64,000 nt of DNA from Metellina segmentata (Eukaryota > Arthropoda > Arachnida > Araneae > Tetragnathidae): the NCBI GenBank assembly GCA_947359465.1, contig OX375873.1, positions 70,569,477 through 70,633,476 of the forward strand, written 5' to 3'. Positions 1 through 12,959 of this stretch are shown piece by piece. Every line of letters begins with the position of its first letter. Position 1 is the first letter of the stretch. The notes beneath the pieces are model-generated. The model saw nothing but the letters and a program-made list of their open reading frames with translations, had not been told where the DNA came from and made no database searches. The translations under genes and the position numbers were made by a program.

Positions 1-1865
1 TACTCTTCCAACCGAACTGCCTTAGCACTTACTAGAAAATAATATCTGCTAATTGATTTACTTCTTTTTGTGAATGAAATGTTCTATGTATACCTATTTT
101 AATAATTTAATTTTTCTTTGAAATTGAAAAAAAAGGTCAATAAAAAATTTTATTTAAGATTGTTGACAAATGCTTTTAAAGTATTTAATAAAGTTAAACT
201 AAATGTGCATATTTATAACCCTACAATGCATTAATTTTGTGGTTTCCTTTTTTTTTTGAAAAAATATGTTTTCTTACTGAAGTTTTTAAATAAAAAAAAA
301 ATAAAAACACGTGTTTTCATATATTAAACTGAAAAAATTGAAGTTAAGAAAGAAAAGACTAATATTTCCAAGTAAACAAACTTAAAAATTAAAATTTATT
401 TTTTAATATTTATCATAAAAACCTATTTTATTTCTTGAATTAATAAAATAATTAAAAATTAGAACAATTTCAGTCCCCAAATATATCTCTCATAGCTATT
501 ACAACATTTTATGGTGCCCAAAATCAAAGCTAATGTCTGTCCAAATCTAATAATGCATAATTGTTTTTTAAAATTGGACAAACAATAAATATTTTTGATT
601 AGTTTTCTTGAATTATTTCAGTAAAGACAGTCAGAAGGATAGCTGAACAAACAACTTTACCTTTTGATAGCATTAAAAAAAATCTAGCACATATTAAGTA
701 ATAACACATAGTTGATAAATGATACACGATGCATAATATGGATAATTAAAATGGACGTGATAGACGTTAAAACTTTAAAATTATAAAGAAGTAAATGGAT
801 TGAAATATATTGATAATATTAAATATTAAAATCAATACTCAAAAAATTTCATTGACGATGTACAGAGACTATAAATAGATGAATGTTTTACGTTATGGCA
901 TATTAAACTGAATGTTTATGTTATGAACTGAATGAATGTCATGAACTGAATATTATTGTTTAAGAATTATTAACTAATAATTCTTGAAACATATATTATA
1001 AACCGATATATACTTTTTCCAAACAAAGAGAATATAAATTAACAAAATATTTAGGATTCAGTTAAATTAAATGTAAATTTTTCATAATTTGTTACTCAAA
1101 TATGGGCACTTTATGAATATGCTTTTATGTTTCTAGAATTAGTTTTTCAGTAGAGAAACAATACGTACTGACAGACATATTTTCATCACTAAAATATTAT
1201 AATTTCTTTTATTTTTATTAAATATATCACTAGTCTTGAGATTCTTATAAGATTTACACTTGAAGACATTTTTACTTTCTTATGTACTTCAGAACCTTTT
1301 CACGCTCAAAATTTCACCAGCTGTTTTCTAATGGACCACTATTTATGCTTTCTGGCTTGTCCCCGTCGAGTTTCCTGCAAGAATTTCATGTTAGTAATTT
1401 GCAGGAAAACAAAACAACATAGAGAGCAGAAATACTGACATTTTCCCAAAGCGACGATTTACTTCCTTTAGAGAGCAATAAAACGGCGAGAGCAAATTGA
1501 ATATTCTATACCTTAGTTGAAATAATTTTCCGTTTTAGGGATAGAGCACAAAATTTCCTTGCACTACAAGATTTTATTTCAGGTAGAAATTTAGGAGAAA
1601 AGAAAGTGCAAGGTATAAAAGGAAACTCGGAATTCTTTATGCTTCTTTATTTAGAAGCGAATGAAAAATGCATTATGATGTCTGCAGCTTTTTAAATTGG
1701 TTGACCTAAAAGCGCGTCGTAATTAACTGGTTTGATTATAAGACATAGATCGTTATTTATAGTGTTTTACTTTAGTTATAGTTACTTATAGTTGCTGTTA
1801 CATGAATGTTTTTTTTTTATCGAGATGTAGATAATTTTTTAACATTAGCCGAATGCTTAGGCAGG
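1..1865. other. AT-rich intergenic DNA
   Basis: No open frame of note on either strand. The stretch is poly-A/poly-T rich with many short homopolymer runs. I see no repeat family, RNA gene or splice-like exon that I could defend. Confidence 0.6.
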
Positions 1866-1872
1866 CAGTTGA

Positions 1873-2111
1873 ATTTGTATCGACTGGAGCAACAAATTGT
1901 GCTATTTGACACTATCCTGAATTATAGTACTCCGGGTCAATACCCAAGCTGGCACCCCACTCTCCAAACTTCCACGCTATGACATACTATTGAAATTTGA
2001 GCCCACGACAGATGTATCATGCACCAGCCATCACGAATAGGACAGCCTTTTGATGGATCAAGTTTTGAACTCTTAACTCTCTAGTTGCTAAACCGTGGCT
2101 CTACCAACAGG
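1873..2111 (-). repeat. Decayed SINE copy (family A)
   Basis: A diverged copy of the family described at 3266-3551. Recognisable blocks are the actggagcaacaa block near the left end, accccactctccaaacttcc in the body, cacgacagat, and at the right end a complement of the tRNA-like head (gctctaccaacagggtt). The orientation places the tRNA-like head on the minus strand. Confidence 0.7.
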
Positions 2112-2414
2112 GTTACAGCAGTACCCGAATTTTTAGGTACATTAAAGTTAAAAGTAATTTGTTTTCATATTCTTAAGTTACTCAAAGTTGTTCTCTATGG
2201 TCTTATACCTTTCAGAAATGTCTTAGGAAAAGATATCACTTTTGCTGCCAAAACTGGAATAGACCATACTTTGCGTTAACTTTAACTGTAATTTTGATCT
2301 AAAAATCCTGAATCAGATTCCCACTCATCAAGCACAAGAAAAATTAAGGCCTTCTAATGCTTTTCCAAGGTTATTTCACATAGATCGCAATAGATTAACC
2401 CGTGAACGTATATA

Positions 2415-2939
2415 CACTATATGGACAAAAGTATGTGGACTCTGCATGTTTGTCAGAAAAAGGTTCTTTGTTATTGTATTTAGTAACGGGTAGGCCCTTC
2501 ATATGTATTACAGCTGCAACACGTCGAGTCATACTTCCCACAAGTTCTCTGTAAATCTGGGAAGGAATAGCTCGACATACCTCTTGTAAGGTTGTGAGAT
2601 GTTTATTGTGAAGATGAGCGTTCGTGGCGGTGCCATGCTGGTCGCTCCAGTTCGCCTCATAAGTGCTCCATCGGATTGAGATCGTGGCTCTGAGCAGGAC
2701 AGTCAAGAAAATTCATCTGATTTTCAGGAAACTAGTCCAGCACACGGTTTGCAGTATGACATGGAGCTCGATCCTGTAGGCAAGACCGAATTATCCAGTA
2801 CGTCGAGGTACACGTCAGCGTTCATGATACTAGGTACATAAAGCAATGGGCTGAGCCCTAACCAAGGGAAAAACAACCCCACACTAAGATAGATTTTTCC
2901 GATTTTCTGCTGTGTCCAAATACTTTTGTGCATATACTG
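2415..2939 (-). mobile_element. Tc1-like DNA transposon, internally deleted
   Basis: The ends are terminal inverted repeats. The left begins cactatatggacaaaagtat and the right, read in reverse complement, begins cagtatatgcacaaaagtat; about 23 of the first 26 bases agree. Each end is followed by a TA dinucleotide (2413-2414 and 2940-2941), the target duplication expected of Tc1/mariner elements. At 525 bp it is far shorter than the roughly 1.2-1.7 kb of an autonomous Tc1 element, so the N-terminal half of the transposase is gone. The interior holds minus-strand transposase relics. Confidence 0.85.
2470..2890 (-). pseudogene. Tc1-like transposase, C-terminal relic
   Basis: Read on the minus strand, several frames together give the C-terminal half of a Tc1 DDE transposase, the enzyme that cuts and pastes the element. 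Around 2870-2790 a frame reads FPWLGLSPL then MNADVYLDVLDNSVLPT, the strand preceding the second catalytic Asp. Around 2710-2640 another frame reads QSHDLNPMEHL, the site of the third catalytic acidic residue (SPDLNPIEH in relatives). Around 2610-2480 a third frame gives ELVGSMTRRVAAVI, the conserved family C-terminus. Frameshifts separate the blocks and the N-terminal DNA-binding domains are missing, so it cannot be functional. It lies between the TIRs of the enclosing element. Confidence 0.8.
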
Positions 2940-2964
2940 TATGTGAAGAACCAGACACGAGTGC

Positions 2965-3031
2965 TGTGTTTGGGTCTCACGGAGAGAAGTCTGTCTGTTA
3001 AGTGTTAAGTCTGTCCGTGAACCCAAACACA
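2965..3031. repeat. Imperfect inverted repeat (hairpin)
   Basis: Arms of about 21 bp: tgtgtttgggtctcacggag on the left and the complement of gtccgtgaacccaaacaca on the right, with a loop of about 25 nt. It lies just outside the right TIR of the Tc1-like relic. It could be a remnant of another foldback element; no function can be assigned. Confidence 0.55.
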
Positions 3032-3265
3032 GGGACACCAGTTATCAGTAAACCAACAAATTATTTGTCGTTGGTTTTTGATGACACTTGGTATTGATTT
3101 TTAATGCAGAGTAATAAAATATGCAATGTTATTGTAAAATTAAGGCTTCAAAAATTTTTAAGGACTGACAGAAAATATTAAGGTTTTTGAAGGGACTTTA
3201 AAAACTACAATGAAAAGCAAAGTATTTTAAAGACTTGTGGGTGGGTATTTCACTTGAATTTTCTT

Positions 3266-3551
3266 CGCACTGGAGCAACAAAATGGGCTATTGGCAAAGG
3301 TACAGGATAAATCCCTAAGGGTAACACATTGTTATTTTGAACCACGATCAGATTACGCTATCAGCACCAGAGCTGCTACCCCACTCTCCAAACTTCCCGC
3401 GTCATGGCAAAGTGAGGACATTTGAGTTAAAGACAGATTTAATGCACACCAGCTCCCATGTACACGACGGTCTTTGGTTGGGTCCAGTTTCGATCTCACC
3501 ACACTCCACTTGCCAAGTTTCGACTCTAGCAACTAGGCGACCACGGTATCT
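3266..3551 (-). repeat. tRNA-derived SINE, family A, near full length
   Basis: A reference copy for the commonest repeat of this window. In plus-strand order it reads: a tail block (actggagcaacaaaatgggc, tattgg), a loosely kept gggataaatccctaagg block, tttgaaccacgatcagat, accagagctgctaccccact, the ctccaaacttcc block, a gtgaggacatttg block, gacagatttaatgcacacca, a gtacacgacggtctttgg block, and finally the complement of a tRNA-like head. On the minus strand the head has an A-box-like and a B-box-like segment, as in Pol III transcribed SINEs. About twenty copies or fragments occur in both orientations in this window. Family identity is inferred from shared blocks, not from a database. Confidence 0.8.
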
Positions 3552-3599
3552 AAAACCCGTTGGAACCTGGTACAGAAGAAGAACGAGTACAAGCTAAAG

Positions 3600-6500
3600 C
3601 AGTTAACCAAACTCTTGTTTAACGTCTCTAGAGCCTTCGGTTATTATAGGTTATTAGTTCTTTAAGACCTTAAAATCGTAACATATATCAAGACTTATTC
3701 GAAAAGAATGATTAATCTTTTTGTGAAAGCAATCCGTTCTCAGTTTTAATGTAATTTTAACACTTGGTCACCCTGTACAGATAAATGACAGACATTAAAG
3801 ATCCTTCTTTTTTTTTGTAGGACAGTGAGTGTTGACTAAGTGCACCGAGAATTTAAAATGAATAAACGCGCAAATAAAATAGACGAGAACTATAGGCTAG
3901 CACGTTCCTCAGACAAAAGTGGAAACTATATTATCTCAATTTGAGATGCCGGACTTTCTTGTTAGATGTAATCAAATTATGATCTGAAAAAAGAATCAAC
4001 GGGATTAAGTAATGCACTTTAATGTTCGCCGGCGGAGGCGAAAAACGTAATGACCTTTTCAAAAAGTCGTGTTTTTCCGGGGCTTAAAATGTTGCAAAGA
4101 GCTTCGTAAAAGCGTGTTCAGGCTGCAAAGGGGCTTTAAAGAGCAATTCTTAGAAGCCCTAGCAGTTAGCTCTAGGGTACTGGATCGTCCATATAATTTA
4201 TGGTATTTGAGTTGTATTCTATAATTATAGAGTGAGTCGAAGAAAAGTTTGTCCTAATGTCTTAGAAGTTTGATAACTGAGGAAGTGCTCCATAACAGGT
4301 GATGTTGGTTCAAAGTACTAAATCAAATTAAATATTTGAAAAGATAACAAAGCTGATAGTCTATATATTGATTCACAACAGTCCAATTTATTACAATAAG
4401 TGTTCACTTTAATTTAAATAAAATTTTAATAATTGTTTTACCTTAAAAATCTTTAAAAATGATTTATTTGAAAGCATGAGATTATCATGTGGATATTTGT
4501 AATGGTGAAGTTATGAATAGAGCTAACATTTTAGTTCATTGACTTTTTCATAAAATAGTACAATTTTAGTTTATCATAAGCCATAAAATACTACACATCC
4601 AGTATTATATTTTGTTAAATAGTTCGCTCTTATACAGCCGGCTTACAATTGAAAACATTTAATAAAAAAACATAGTTTTGAGGAAACGAAATTGATGGAA
4701 TTGAAATTTTCAAGCAATGCGAATACTGTAGTTTTATCATTCAAACAATACTTTTTTTTTAATATTTTGTATTTACTAAATTTATAAATTATTCAGGAAG
4801 AGAACATTTATAGTTATTATTACGCATATTCCTTCAACTTATTAATAAAATCATACTTAATGATGTACATATATTTATGTATTTCTTACGTATGTTTTCA
4901 AAGTTAGTTTATCAAGAATAAATCTAACTTTCGTGCAAGAAAGTATGACTTGGTGAACATCACGAGTGTAAAGAAAACTACATTCTGTTCTAAACAAATC
5001 CTAAAAACCTTTGAAAATGTTCACCTAGTGCCGTTTCACTTGTAAGCAGAAAATATATTAAAAACATTATTTTTGATTTAATGAATAATACTTGATTAAT
5101 ATGTATTTAAATTTCAAATTTATGACATAATATTAGACCATCTTTAGAAAATAGAATCTCTAATTTTTAAAATAATAAATTCTTGCGTGCTGCATCAGAG
5201 AAACTTTCTGATTCCAGGGTTACCCTCTAATACTTAAATTAATGAGATAATTCAACCCAGATGACATTATTGATCAATAAAATGAAATATTCAATTATTT
5301 GTCTAGCATCATAAATCACTCAACTTTGGTTAGTGTTAAATAATGTTTAGAAAGAATCCTTGTAACCGTTAGGAAGCGAGCAATCAATTTTGGCATTTTG
5401 GGTGGAATAAAACTTATATAATAAAATAAGCTATTTTCATGTATCCAAAGTTTACAGTTTATCAACTTTTCAAATGTACAAGCTACTTAAGTTTATGATT
5501 CTATGGTTTTAATAAATTTCAATGCTTGCTGGCATATATCTTCACAAATTTAGCATTTAAATTTATTCCATTGCATATATTTACGCTTTGCAATTTAAAA
5601 GCTTGAATGAAACCTAAATATTTCTTTAAGTCTGTATACGAATTCAAAGTATTAATATTTGAAGCATTAGTTCTTCCAATTTTTTGAAAATACCCTTGAA
5701 TAAAAGGCTTACCAGGCATACCATGAAGTAGAATAAAGCAAGGATACTAGTTTCTAAATATGCTAATTTATAAATCACTTTGAACTTATTGTTTTATTAA
5801 TTTTATTACAAATTGTTTCAAGTGCTGTTTTATTGCTCAGAAATGATTGTTATAAAACTATTAAAAGGTTGTAAAATTAATAACTCATACACTTTTAGAA
5901 AAAAAATTGGATTTTTTTTTTAATAGATAGATTTTTCCATGTATTCAACCCAACACTAGGATAGTTAGTGTTTCCCATTTCACATAAGTCTAACTCTATG
6001 AAACATATCTATGCTATTGTAGTGAAATAAATTATGCTTATGAAGTTTAATTTATACACAATTTCTTTGTTAAATATTAAATTTGTGGAATATTAAAATA
6101 TTTGGAAATTAATAAACACCAATTTTTTCACTAACATTTCTGATGAGTTAACTATCAAAGCAATGCGAAAACGCTTTGTTCTAATGAGCCTAAGTAACAT
6201 GTTTTACTGCATATGTTGTAGTGAGCAGTTAAAAAAACATTTAAAATTTCTTAGTTAACTTTATTTTGTTATGTAGGTGAACTAAGGAAAATAAACGGAA
6301 AAAAAATTAAAATGTATCATATAATATGTTTAATTGATAACTATTTTAGCTTTATACATGTTCAAAACATTAGATATATTCAAAAATTCTAAATATTTGT
6401 TACAACTTAATGAATAATCACGAAAATAAATTAATTACGTGACTGCAATTTATAAACCAATTTATGATGCAAAATATTGATTTTATTATTTTACACACTG

Positions 6501-8998
6501 AAAAATCTGAGATTAAATTTATTTCACTGTTTTTTACTTTTACCTGTTTATTAGGAGAATTAACATTGTTTATTAAACATTTAAAAATAATATTCTACTT
6601 CAGTCTTATTGCAAAAGAATGCCTGATTGTCTGCAAGTTAATTTAATTCAATCGTTCCAAATGTCTGAGCTTCCTTAAGTGAATTTAATTTACAGTAAGG
6701 ATTTTGACATGGAGTCATGTGAAATCCTCACTATGAATATTGAGCTTCACGAAAAATTGAAATCCAGTCTCGCTGCTAGTATGAACAACACATCAAAATA
6801 AACACGAACGGCCGCTGCCGATTGATCTTGAGAGAGCAGGCAATGTCACGAGAATGATCCACATTTGGTTCTTTACAGAGTTGCCACCCGTTCTTTAGAT
6901 GTAACCACGTTTGACATATCAGTCGATGTCGACACTACGAGGAAGCAGCTGCCTCGTCCTCGGGAAGACAATAACACCTTCATAGAGAGAAAAACAAGTA
7001 CTTGGATTTTATATCATCGTCCTAAGCATGTTGTGTTGGATTCCTTTCAATCTGTAGATTGCCGCAATTTATCGCCCAATAAATAATGATTGCAAACACA
7101 GCCTCCTTTAATTTTTTCACCACTCACAGCATTATTTTACTGATGTTAACTAAATAAATATTGACACTTATTTTTCTCCAATTCATCCTCATATGAAACT
7201 TTAATCAAGCTATGTAAGGGTAAGAATTATACAGTGAAAACAGCATGGAGAATACGAACAGGCACTTGAAAGAACTTGATTAATTACCTACAAAACATTT
7301 GGATATAAATATTTATTATACTCTTTTTAGATTCCTTTATAATAAAATAAAATTATTCTGATAAAAATCTGGGTTGATGTGATCAAAATAAAATGAAAAG
7401 ACAATAGTTGTTTGGGATAGCTTTTAGTAAGCCTTCGTTGCAGTACTCAAGTGAATTTTTGATATTTAAACTGCTTTCCCTCAAATTAATACATTAATGG
7501 AAAAGACCACATCCTGTAAATAATTTAATATATTCAGCCATTGGGTGCGGGATATTTTGCGTATAGTTTATATTTCTCACATTTCTAGTAGAATATTTAT
7601 TCTACCACAGCTAGTCACGCAATAGTATATGAACGAAGTTGAGCTTTGTTATGGATTTAGAATAATTTTAAGCATTGATCTCTTTGCTCAATCTATGCGA
7701 ATACATAATTAATGACTCATCTCAATAAGGCAGATTCACGCTGTTGCCAAAGTGATGGTTCAGACAATGGATTCGCAGAGGTCTTGAACCTGAGATCAAA
7801 GCAGAGCAATTACCGGCATACACCATTCTATCAACATAAAGGAATTTCAGACGAGAGACTGAAACATGCTTAAGCAATTTCATCAGCGATAAATTTAAAC
7901 TGCATTTTAGCTATCGTACTCTAATACATTCCACAACTCAACCACTTGAATTCATTGTTTTGTAATTTAGTTCAGTGTATGAAACCTCACCACCTCACAA
8001 TTTTCTGAAAAGGCTATTAAACTTTAATAACATACTCCGAGAACTCATTGCCTTGAAAATAAATGTCAGGTATTTAAATGCTTAATTAAGTAAATATAAG
8101 ACGGCCTACCTCAAAGTGTTAATTGAATTGTCGCACCAAATTATTTGCATTATTTTGTAAATTGTTTAAAATTACTTCTACAAAGAGAGAATAGACTTGC
8201 TAAAATGCTGAAATAAAAGCAAGGGAAATTTTAAAACATAGTAACCAGAATTTAAGGCACAATCGTTTTATATCTAAGGCTCAGATAGGAGAACTTTTCG
8301 GTTAATCGAAAGCCTCAAGGCTGACTTGGAAGCAGATGACAACTAATAACCATAATTTTTTAAATTGCTTTCAAGTAGAAGCACTATCTTCATCCCAGTA
8401 GCACTTGCTTACAGTACCCAATGCCATTTTGCTGGTTTACAGTAACAATGCACGGCTAGTAAACCATCGTATTAGATAAACTCGTTAGTAGTCTGCTGCT
8501 AATTTTAAACGATCTCATTCATCTTACTGGATTACTAACAAAATGAGTACACACTTTGAATTATACAGTGAAATTAACAAAGTGCCTAGAATTGTATTAG
8601 TCCTAAGAGCTCTTGAGTTCAGGGCCGTCTAAGCTCATTATATGCGCTGGAGAAAAGATTTCATACGAATCCTAAATCAGCCAATAACACGAATAAAAAA
8701 TACAAACAATCAATAAAAGGTTTTGGTGGATTTTTATGATTTTAATCAATTAATGCAAGTTGTGTAACACATACAAACATCTTAACCAAGCGAGACTTGT
8801 GAAGGACAGTACAATATTGTCTATCTAAAAGTACTTTATGGAGAAGATAGGTTACACTACTATTTATACTACGGTATTGTTAGTTAATTTTTGTAGTAGT
8901 TGATACAATGATTATTATATACCCCTTCCAGAATATAGTTGTGGCTGAATTCGATAGACTACCGCTAGTTGAAAGATGGAAGCAACTATTCCTTTCAT
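3600..8998. other. Intergenic DNA, no supported gene
   Basis: Mostly AT-rich. A less AT-rich patch at about 4025-4180 and another at 6700-7090 contain short open frames (for example 30 codons from 6710 and 73 codons from 6865) but without a recognisable domain or convincing splice context. A plausible tRNA-like B-box on the minus strand near 7785-7800 is not accompanied by a foldable tRNA. Confidence 0.5.
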
Positions 8999-9006
8999 GC
9001 ATTTAA

Positions 9007-9947
9007 AGGGTTAGGTGCCTTTTAAATTTTCAAAAAAAAAATATGTTCTAATTTTAATGCTCTGTTTTTTAGCAAAGTTTAAAAACAAACCTGGTGTAAA
9101 ATTTCACTCTAGAACGGAAGTTATGGTTAAAAGAGTGAAGCCCTTAATCAAACATTTAGAGCCAAATGGTTGGTTTACATTTTGTACTTCGTCGATATCA
9201 GTGATCACAAAAATGTATAATTTGACTACGCTCTATATTGCTAAAGCCATCTCCATGTACATTGTTTAATTAATTTTATTTTTTATCTGGGAACAATGTA
9301 CTTTGAATTCTACTTTTAGTTTAATTTATTTCCTTCCTTTAATGCGAAAGAATTTCACAAGCGAATTGTTTTTAACGACGATATCTCAAAACTGTGATAT
9401 TACGACTTGCGCGCAAGATTTCTCTGGAATGGTTGGTTAGAATTACATGAAATTTTAATTGATTATGTAAACCATATATATGTTTAAAATGACCAACTTT
9501 TTTGTCTATCTTGTTGAAAGTTTTTGAAAAAAGGTTAGTTTTGTGTTGAAAAAAAGAAAAAAATGCACTTTTTTTTTATTAAAATTTTATTTTTTGTAAG
9601 AAATTAAAAAAAAAAAAAAAAAAAAACAAGAGTTCGTTATTGTAATTACATTATATATTTTTAAGTATATAAAAAAATTCAGCTCAGAATAATAATTATT
9701 TTGCCCAGAATACTGCGCGCAATGCACCATATAATATTCTAACAACAAAAACAATGCATTTCATTTTGGTCCAATTTGCAATATATTTAAGGGGTAGAAA
9801 TTAAAAAAAAATAGTTTACAAAAGATAAAGGTAGTTAAAATCTGCATACAAAATTCCATTTATGTAAATAATTTATTCATGGAGATATTAAGATTCGAAA
9901 TGTAGTGATTTTTTTGCATATTTTGACATTTAAAGGTATCTAACCCT
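9007..9947. mobile_element. TTAA-flanked non-autonomous DNA element
   Basis: The left end reads agggttaggtgcctttt and the right end, reverse complemented, agggttagatacctttaaat: an imperfect terminal inverted repeat. Both ends abut a TTAA tetranucleotide (9003-9006 and 9948-9951), the target duplication used by piggyBac, Kolobok and Sola3-type elements. The 941-bp interior is A/T rich with poly-A tracts; an 84-codon open frame at 9015-9269 has no recognisable transposase motif. The superfamily is therefore unassigned. Confidence 0.7.
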
Positions 9948-9951
9948 TTAA

Positions 9952-10756
9952 ATTGATAACCACATTTTTAACATACCTTCCATCAAGCCCTCAATAGGTG
10001 TAAGAAATTAAGTAAGCTTACTGCAGATACTAGCTTTGGACTCTGTTACCTTTTATAATTTCGTAAACTGCATTGTTCTTTGTAGATAAAATTAATTATT
10101 CCATTGATGCATTTAAATTGATAATCAGTGTTTGTAATATACATTTTTAATAATATATGCAGTTAAATCGGGGGTGGAAGAAAATATCCCTTTATGCCCT
10201 TAAAGCAATACTGTGTGTTGTGATTCTCAGGAGTTGCTAAGAATTTGTTTTGATCGCGCGACTAGAAAATAAACTGTGCTTACCTCTGTCGTTTTTTTTG
10301 TATTTTTATTGTGACTGTAGCTAAATGGGTGTCATATGTATCGCATAGTTAAGTCCGACACGCAATGTTTCGTGTCGGTTAATCGTTTTCAAGTAATCGC
10401 GAGATAGATGAATTTCCTTTCCTTTATGAATTTTTATTGTCTTTGAATTAATAATTATAGGGAGATAACTAGTTCTGCTATATATATTGAGAATATGAGT
10501 TACTCATATAAAGGAAATCTATGGAATTTCGAATTATAATTGGAAAACTTGTGTTTAGTTTTGGAAGCAATACTTATAACGGTCTTAAAATTTATTCGCC
10601 CTTAACATTTTCAATTTTGCAGTTGAATGCGAAAAGTATATTTTAATAATCAAATATTTATTTAATTTTTGTTTCTTTTCCGATAAAATATCGAATTACA
10701 AAGAAAAAAAAATAATATGATAAAAAAATGCAAGATAATGGTAATTTTAATTAAAG
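9952..10756. other. Intergenic DNA, no supported gene
   Basis: AT-rich, with one perfect 8-bp inverted repeat (ccgacacg with cgtgtcgg at 10355-10378). No coding signal. Confidence 0.5.
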
Positions 10757-10866
10757 TTGAACTAGAGCAACACAACGGACTATTGACGACGGTTCAGGAT
10801 CAATCTCCTAAGGGAAAGATTCAAGGATAAACAACATGTAATTTTGAACCACGGTCAAATGACGAA
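10757..10866 (-). repeat. SINE family A, tail fragment
   Basis: It carries the tail block (agagcaacacaacggactat), the gggaaagattcaaggataa block and ttttgaaccacggtcaaatg, then stops. The tRNA-like head half is absent, so this is a truncated copy. Confidence 0.75.
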
Positions 10867-10869
10867 AAA

Positions 10870-11580
10870 GAATGTAAGAGAAAACAAATATATAAATACT
10901 GTTAGATTGAGATAAAACCAAACATTTCTTTGAAGCAGATTACTAATTCAATTAAAATCATAAAAAATATATCAACTCCTTAGAAAGAACTAAGCAGTTG
11001 AAAATATCTGTTTATAGCAAAATTGCTACGTACATTCTTCTTTAGAGGTTTAACAAAAGTAATTTAGTTTTTGGGGTTGTTAAAATCAATACCAGAAGCT
11101 AGAAATAGCGAATCAATTTTGTCAGGTAGGAGATTGTAAAATATTTTGTTATTGTGATGTCTGTATGGATCTTTACTATAGTGAAACTTAAATGATTTCT
11201 TGAAAAGAGAGAGGAATGTACACTTGGATATTCATAATATGCTTTAAATAATACTTGCTATGCAGAATAAATGAATAAATAGAAACAAAATATGAAAACA
11301 TTCTGCATCGCAGTTAAAATAAATATATTTAAGAAGTAAATACCTTTATTTTAAACATGATTGAACTTTTGGATTTTGCGTTCCTTTGTACATTAAATAA
11401 CTGAAATCTTAATAAAGCACCAATCACTTTGGAATATTCTTTTTAAAGTGAGAAATTTATACATATAATAAGACAGATTGATCTTAATACACATGCACTG
11501 CTATTGGCGTTTAATATTATTTATTAAATATGCAGCACCATGAAGAAAACATCCAATATTCTTGAAAGTTTCACGATTTG
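10870..11580. other. Intergenic DNA
   Basis: AT-rich sequence with no repeat family or open frame I can support. Confidence 0.5.
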
Positions 11581-11582
11581 TA

Positions 11583-12688
11583 GGGATAAGTTGGGTAAGA
11601 TGACGAACGTAAGCTTTGTAGATTTTTATGACCTTAATATTCGTTGCAGGAGGATTATCGTTTCAACAAAATCTTCTCACAACTCTTAAGTTTAAAGTGA
11701 TATTAAAAAAAAATTGTTTTTTTCTCAAGTTTGAGACTAAAAAATTTCATTTCAGAAAAATAAGTCATTTTCGTCATCTTGCCTTCACAGTCAGGAAAGA
11801 TGACGAACTGGGACAACAATTTGATTCAACATCATCTCTTTAAAACTTATGCTAACACATGCCATAGGCAGAGGAGGATCGGGCAAGAGAGCAGCTCCTT
11901 CAGGTATAGGTAGATCAGAAGGTGGATCGATTTCATCAGGATCATTATTAAATGGAGGGATTTGTTTCTACTTTGTCATGAGGTATTTTAGTCATGAGGG
12001 AAGGAATGAAATCTTCTTCAGTGAAAATACAGCTGTTGGATGTCTGTCAATTCCTGTGACGGCGAATCCCTTAATTGTCGTCCTTGTATTGGAAACTTGG
12101 AGGTACGCTTTACCAAATATTTCAACGACATACCTGATGAAGATTGTGTGGCCTGGATTATTAACCATAAGGTCATTACAGCTCACATTATAGGCGATTT
12201 TCAACGGACCATTGAACACCACATCAAGAGACTGTAGATTATAAATCGCGGGCGGAGGCAACCCCATCATCCAGATTCGTCATCTTACCGTCTACCCAAT
12301 TCGTAATATTACCCGACATATCCATCTTTATTTCGAAAAAAACATTAAAGGGTATCAATTCATCAAAAAAAAATTAAAACAATACATCATTGAACACGTT
12401 TTGATTATAGCAATTTACGAATATCACATGTATAAATCAAAAATACTTACTCCGTGAACGCTATCCCTTACCAAACAGCAACCAAAAGTTACATCGGAAC
12501 CACTCAAAAACATATTTCCGCGTACTGTGAATCACATAAATGACGGGATGGAATCCTTTGGCTTGATACGGGTAGCCGGTCGCTAGAGGTCTCTGATGAT
12601 GCAGGATATGGGTTGTCATGTAGTGTAATTTTTGTGAAAAATCCAATTTGTCATCTTATTCTTAACCTCATCTTACCCGACTTTCCCT
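11583..12688 (-). mobile_element. Pogo/Tigger-like DNA transposon, internally deleted
   Basis: The left end is gggataagttgggtaagatg and the right end, reverse complemented, agggaaagtcgggtaagatg, each preceded by TA (11581-11582 and 12689-12690). The ends differ by a small indel. Inside, the motif gatgacgaa or its complement ttcgtcatc recurs near 11600, 11770, 11795 and 12278, like subterminal transposase-binding repeats. A minus-strand DDE_1-type transposase fragment lies in the middle. At 1.1 kb it is about half the size of an autonomous pogo-like element. Confidence 0.75.
11992..12275 (-). pseudogene. Pogo/Tigger-like (DDE_1) transposase C-terminus
   Basis: The minus-strand frame of about 92 codons reads MMGLPPPAIYNLQSLDVV, then FNGPLKIAYN, NNPGHTIFIRYVVEIFGKAY and TTIKGFAVTGI. 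This follows the familiar order of the C-terminal half of CENP-B/pogo-type transposases: LPPHxSHxLQPLD, then FGPLKxxYN, then a basic NPG turn, EIFGKAYL and a GFxxTGI motif. The third catalytic Asp would lie just upstream of the LPP block, where the frame is already lost. The fragment has the start and DNA-binding region missing and is a relic. Identification rests on motif order remembered from the family. Confidence 0.75.
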
Positions 12689-12959
12689 TACATCATGGAA
12701 GGATATACAAATGATTATATTCATATTCAAAGCATGGATGCTTACATTCATTCATGCATTGTTAGCATATATGCGAATTTGTGGGCACTAGTTATGCCCC
12801 TGTTAGCAGTGTAAAAAGGTGGCTCATAGAGCCGGTTTTAAGTTTTGGAATTGCGGTCGAAAAATACGGCCGTAATACGAGCACTCTTCTAATAATTGTG
12901 GCTAGTTGGACTGGAGTAGAAATCTGTGTCCGTGTTAGACGAAATAAAGCCACAGTGAT

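Noticed and set aside
5519..5719. A 66-codon minus-strand frame starting MPGKPFIQGYFQ
   Set aside because: Plausible residues, but too short in AT-rich DNA, with no splice or family support.
6711..7086. Two consecutive plus-strand frames (30 and 73 codons) in a less AT-rich patch
   Set aside because: No recognisable domain, and different frames; kept only as a note in the intergenic entry.
7740..7860. A tRNA-like sequence on the minus strand (ctcaggttcaagacctctgc)
   Set aside because: A B-box-like word is present, but I could not form acceptor and anticodon stems, so it is not a tRNA gene.
10355..10378. A perfect 8-bp inverted repeat ccgacacg/cgtgtcgg
   Set aside because: Short and isolated; expected occasionally by chance, with no neighbouring feature that it would serve.
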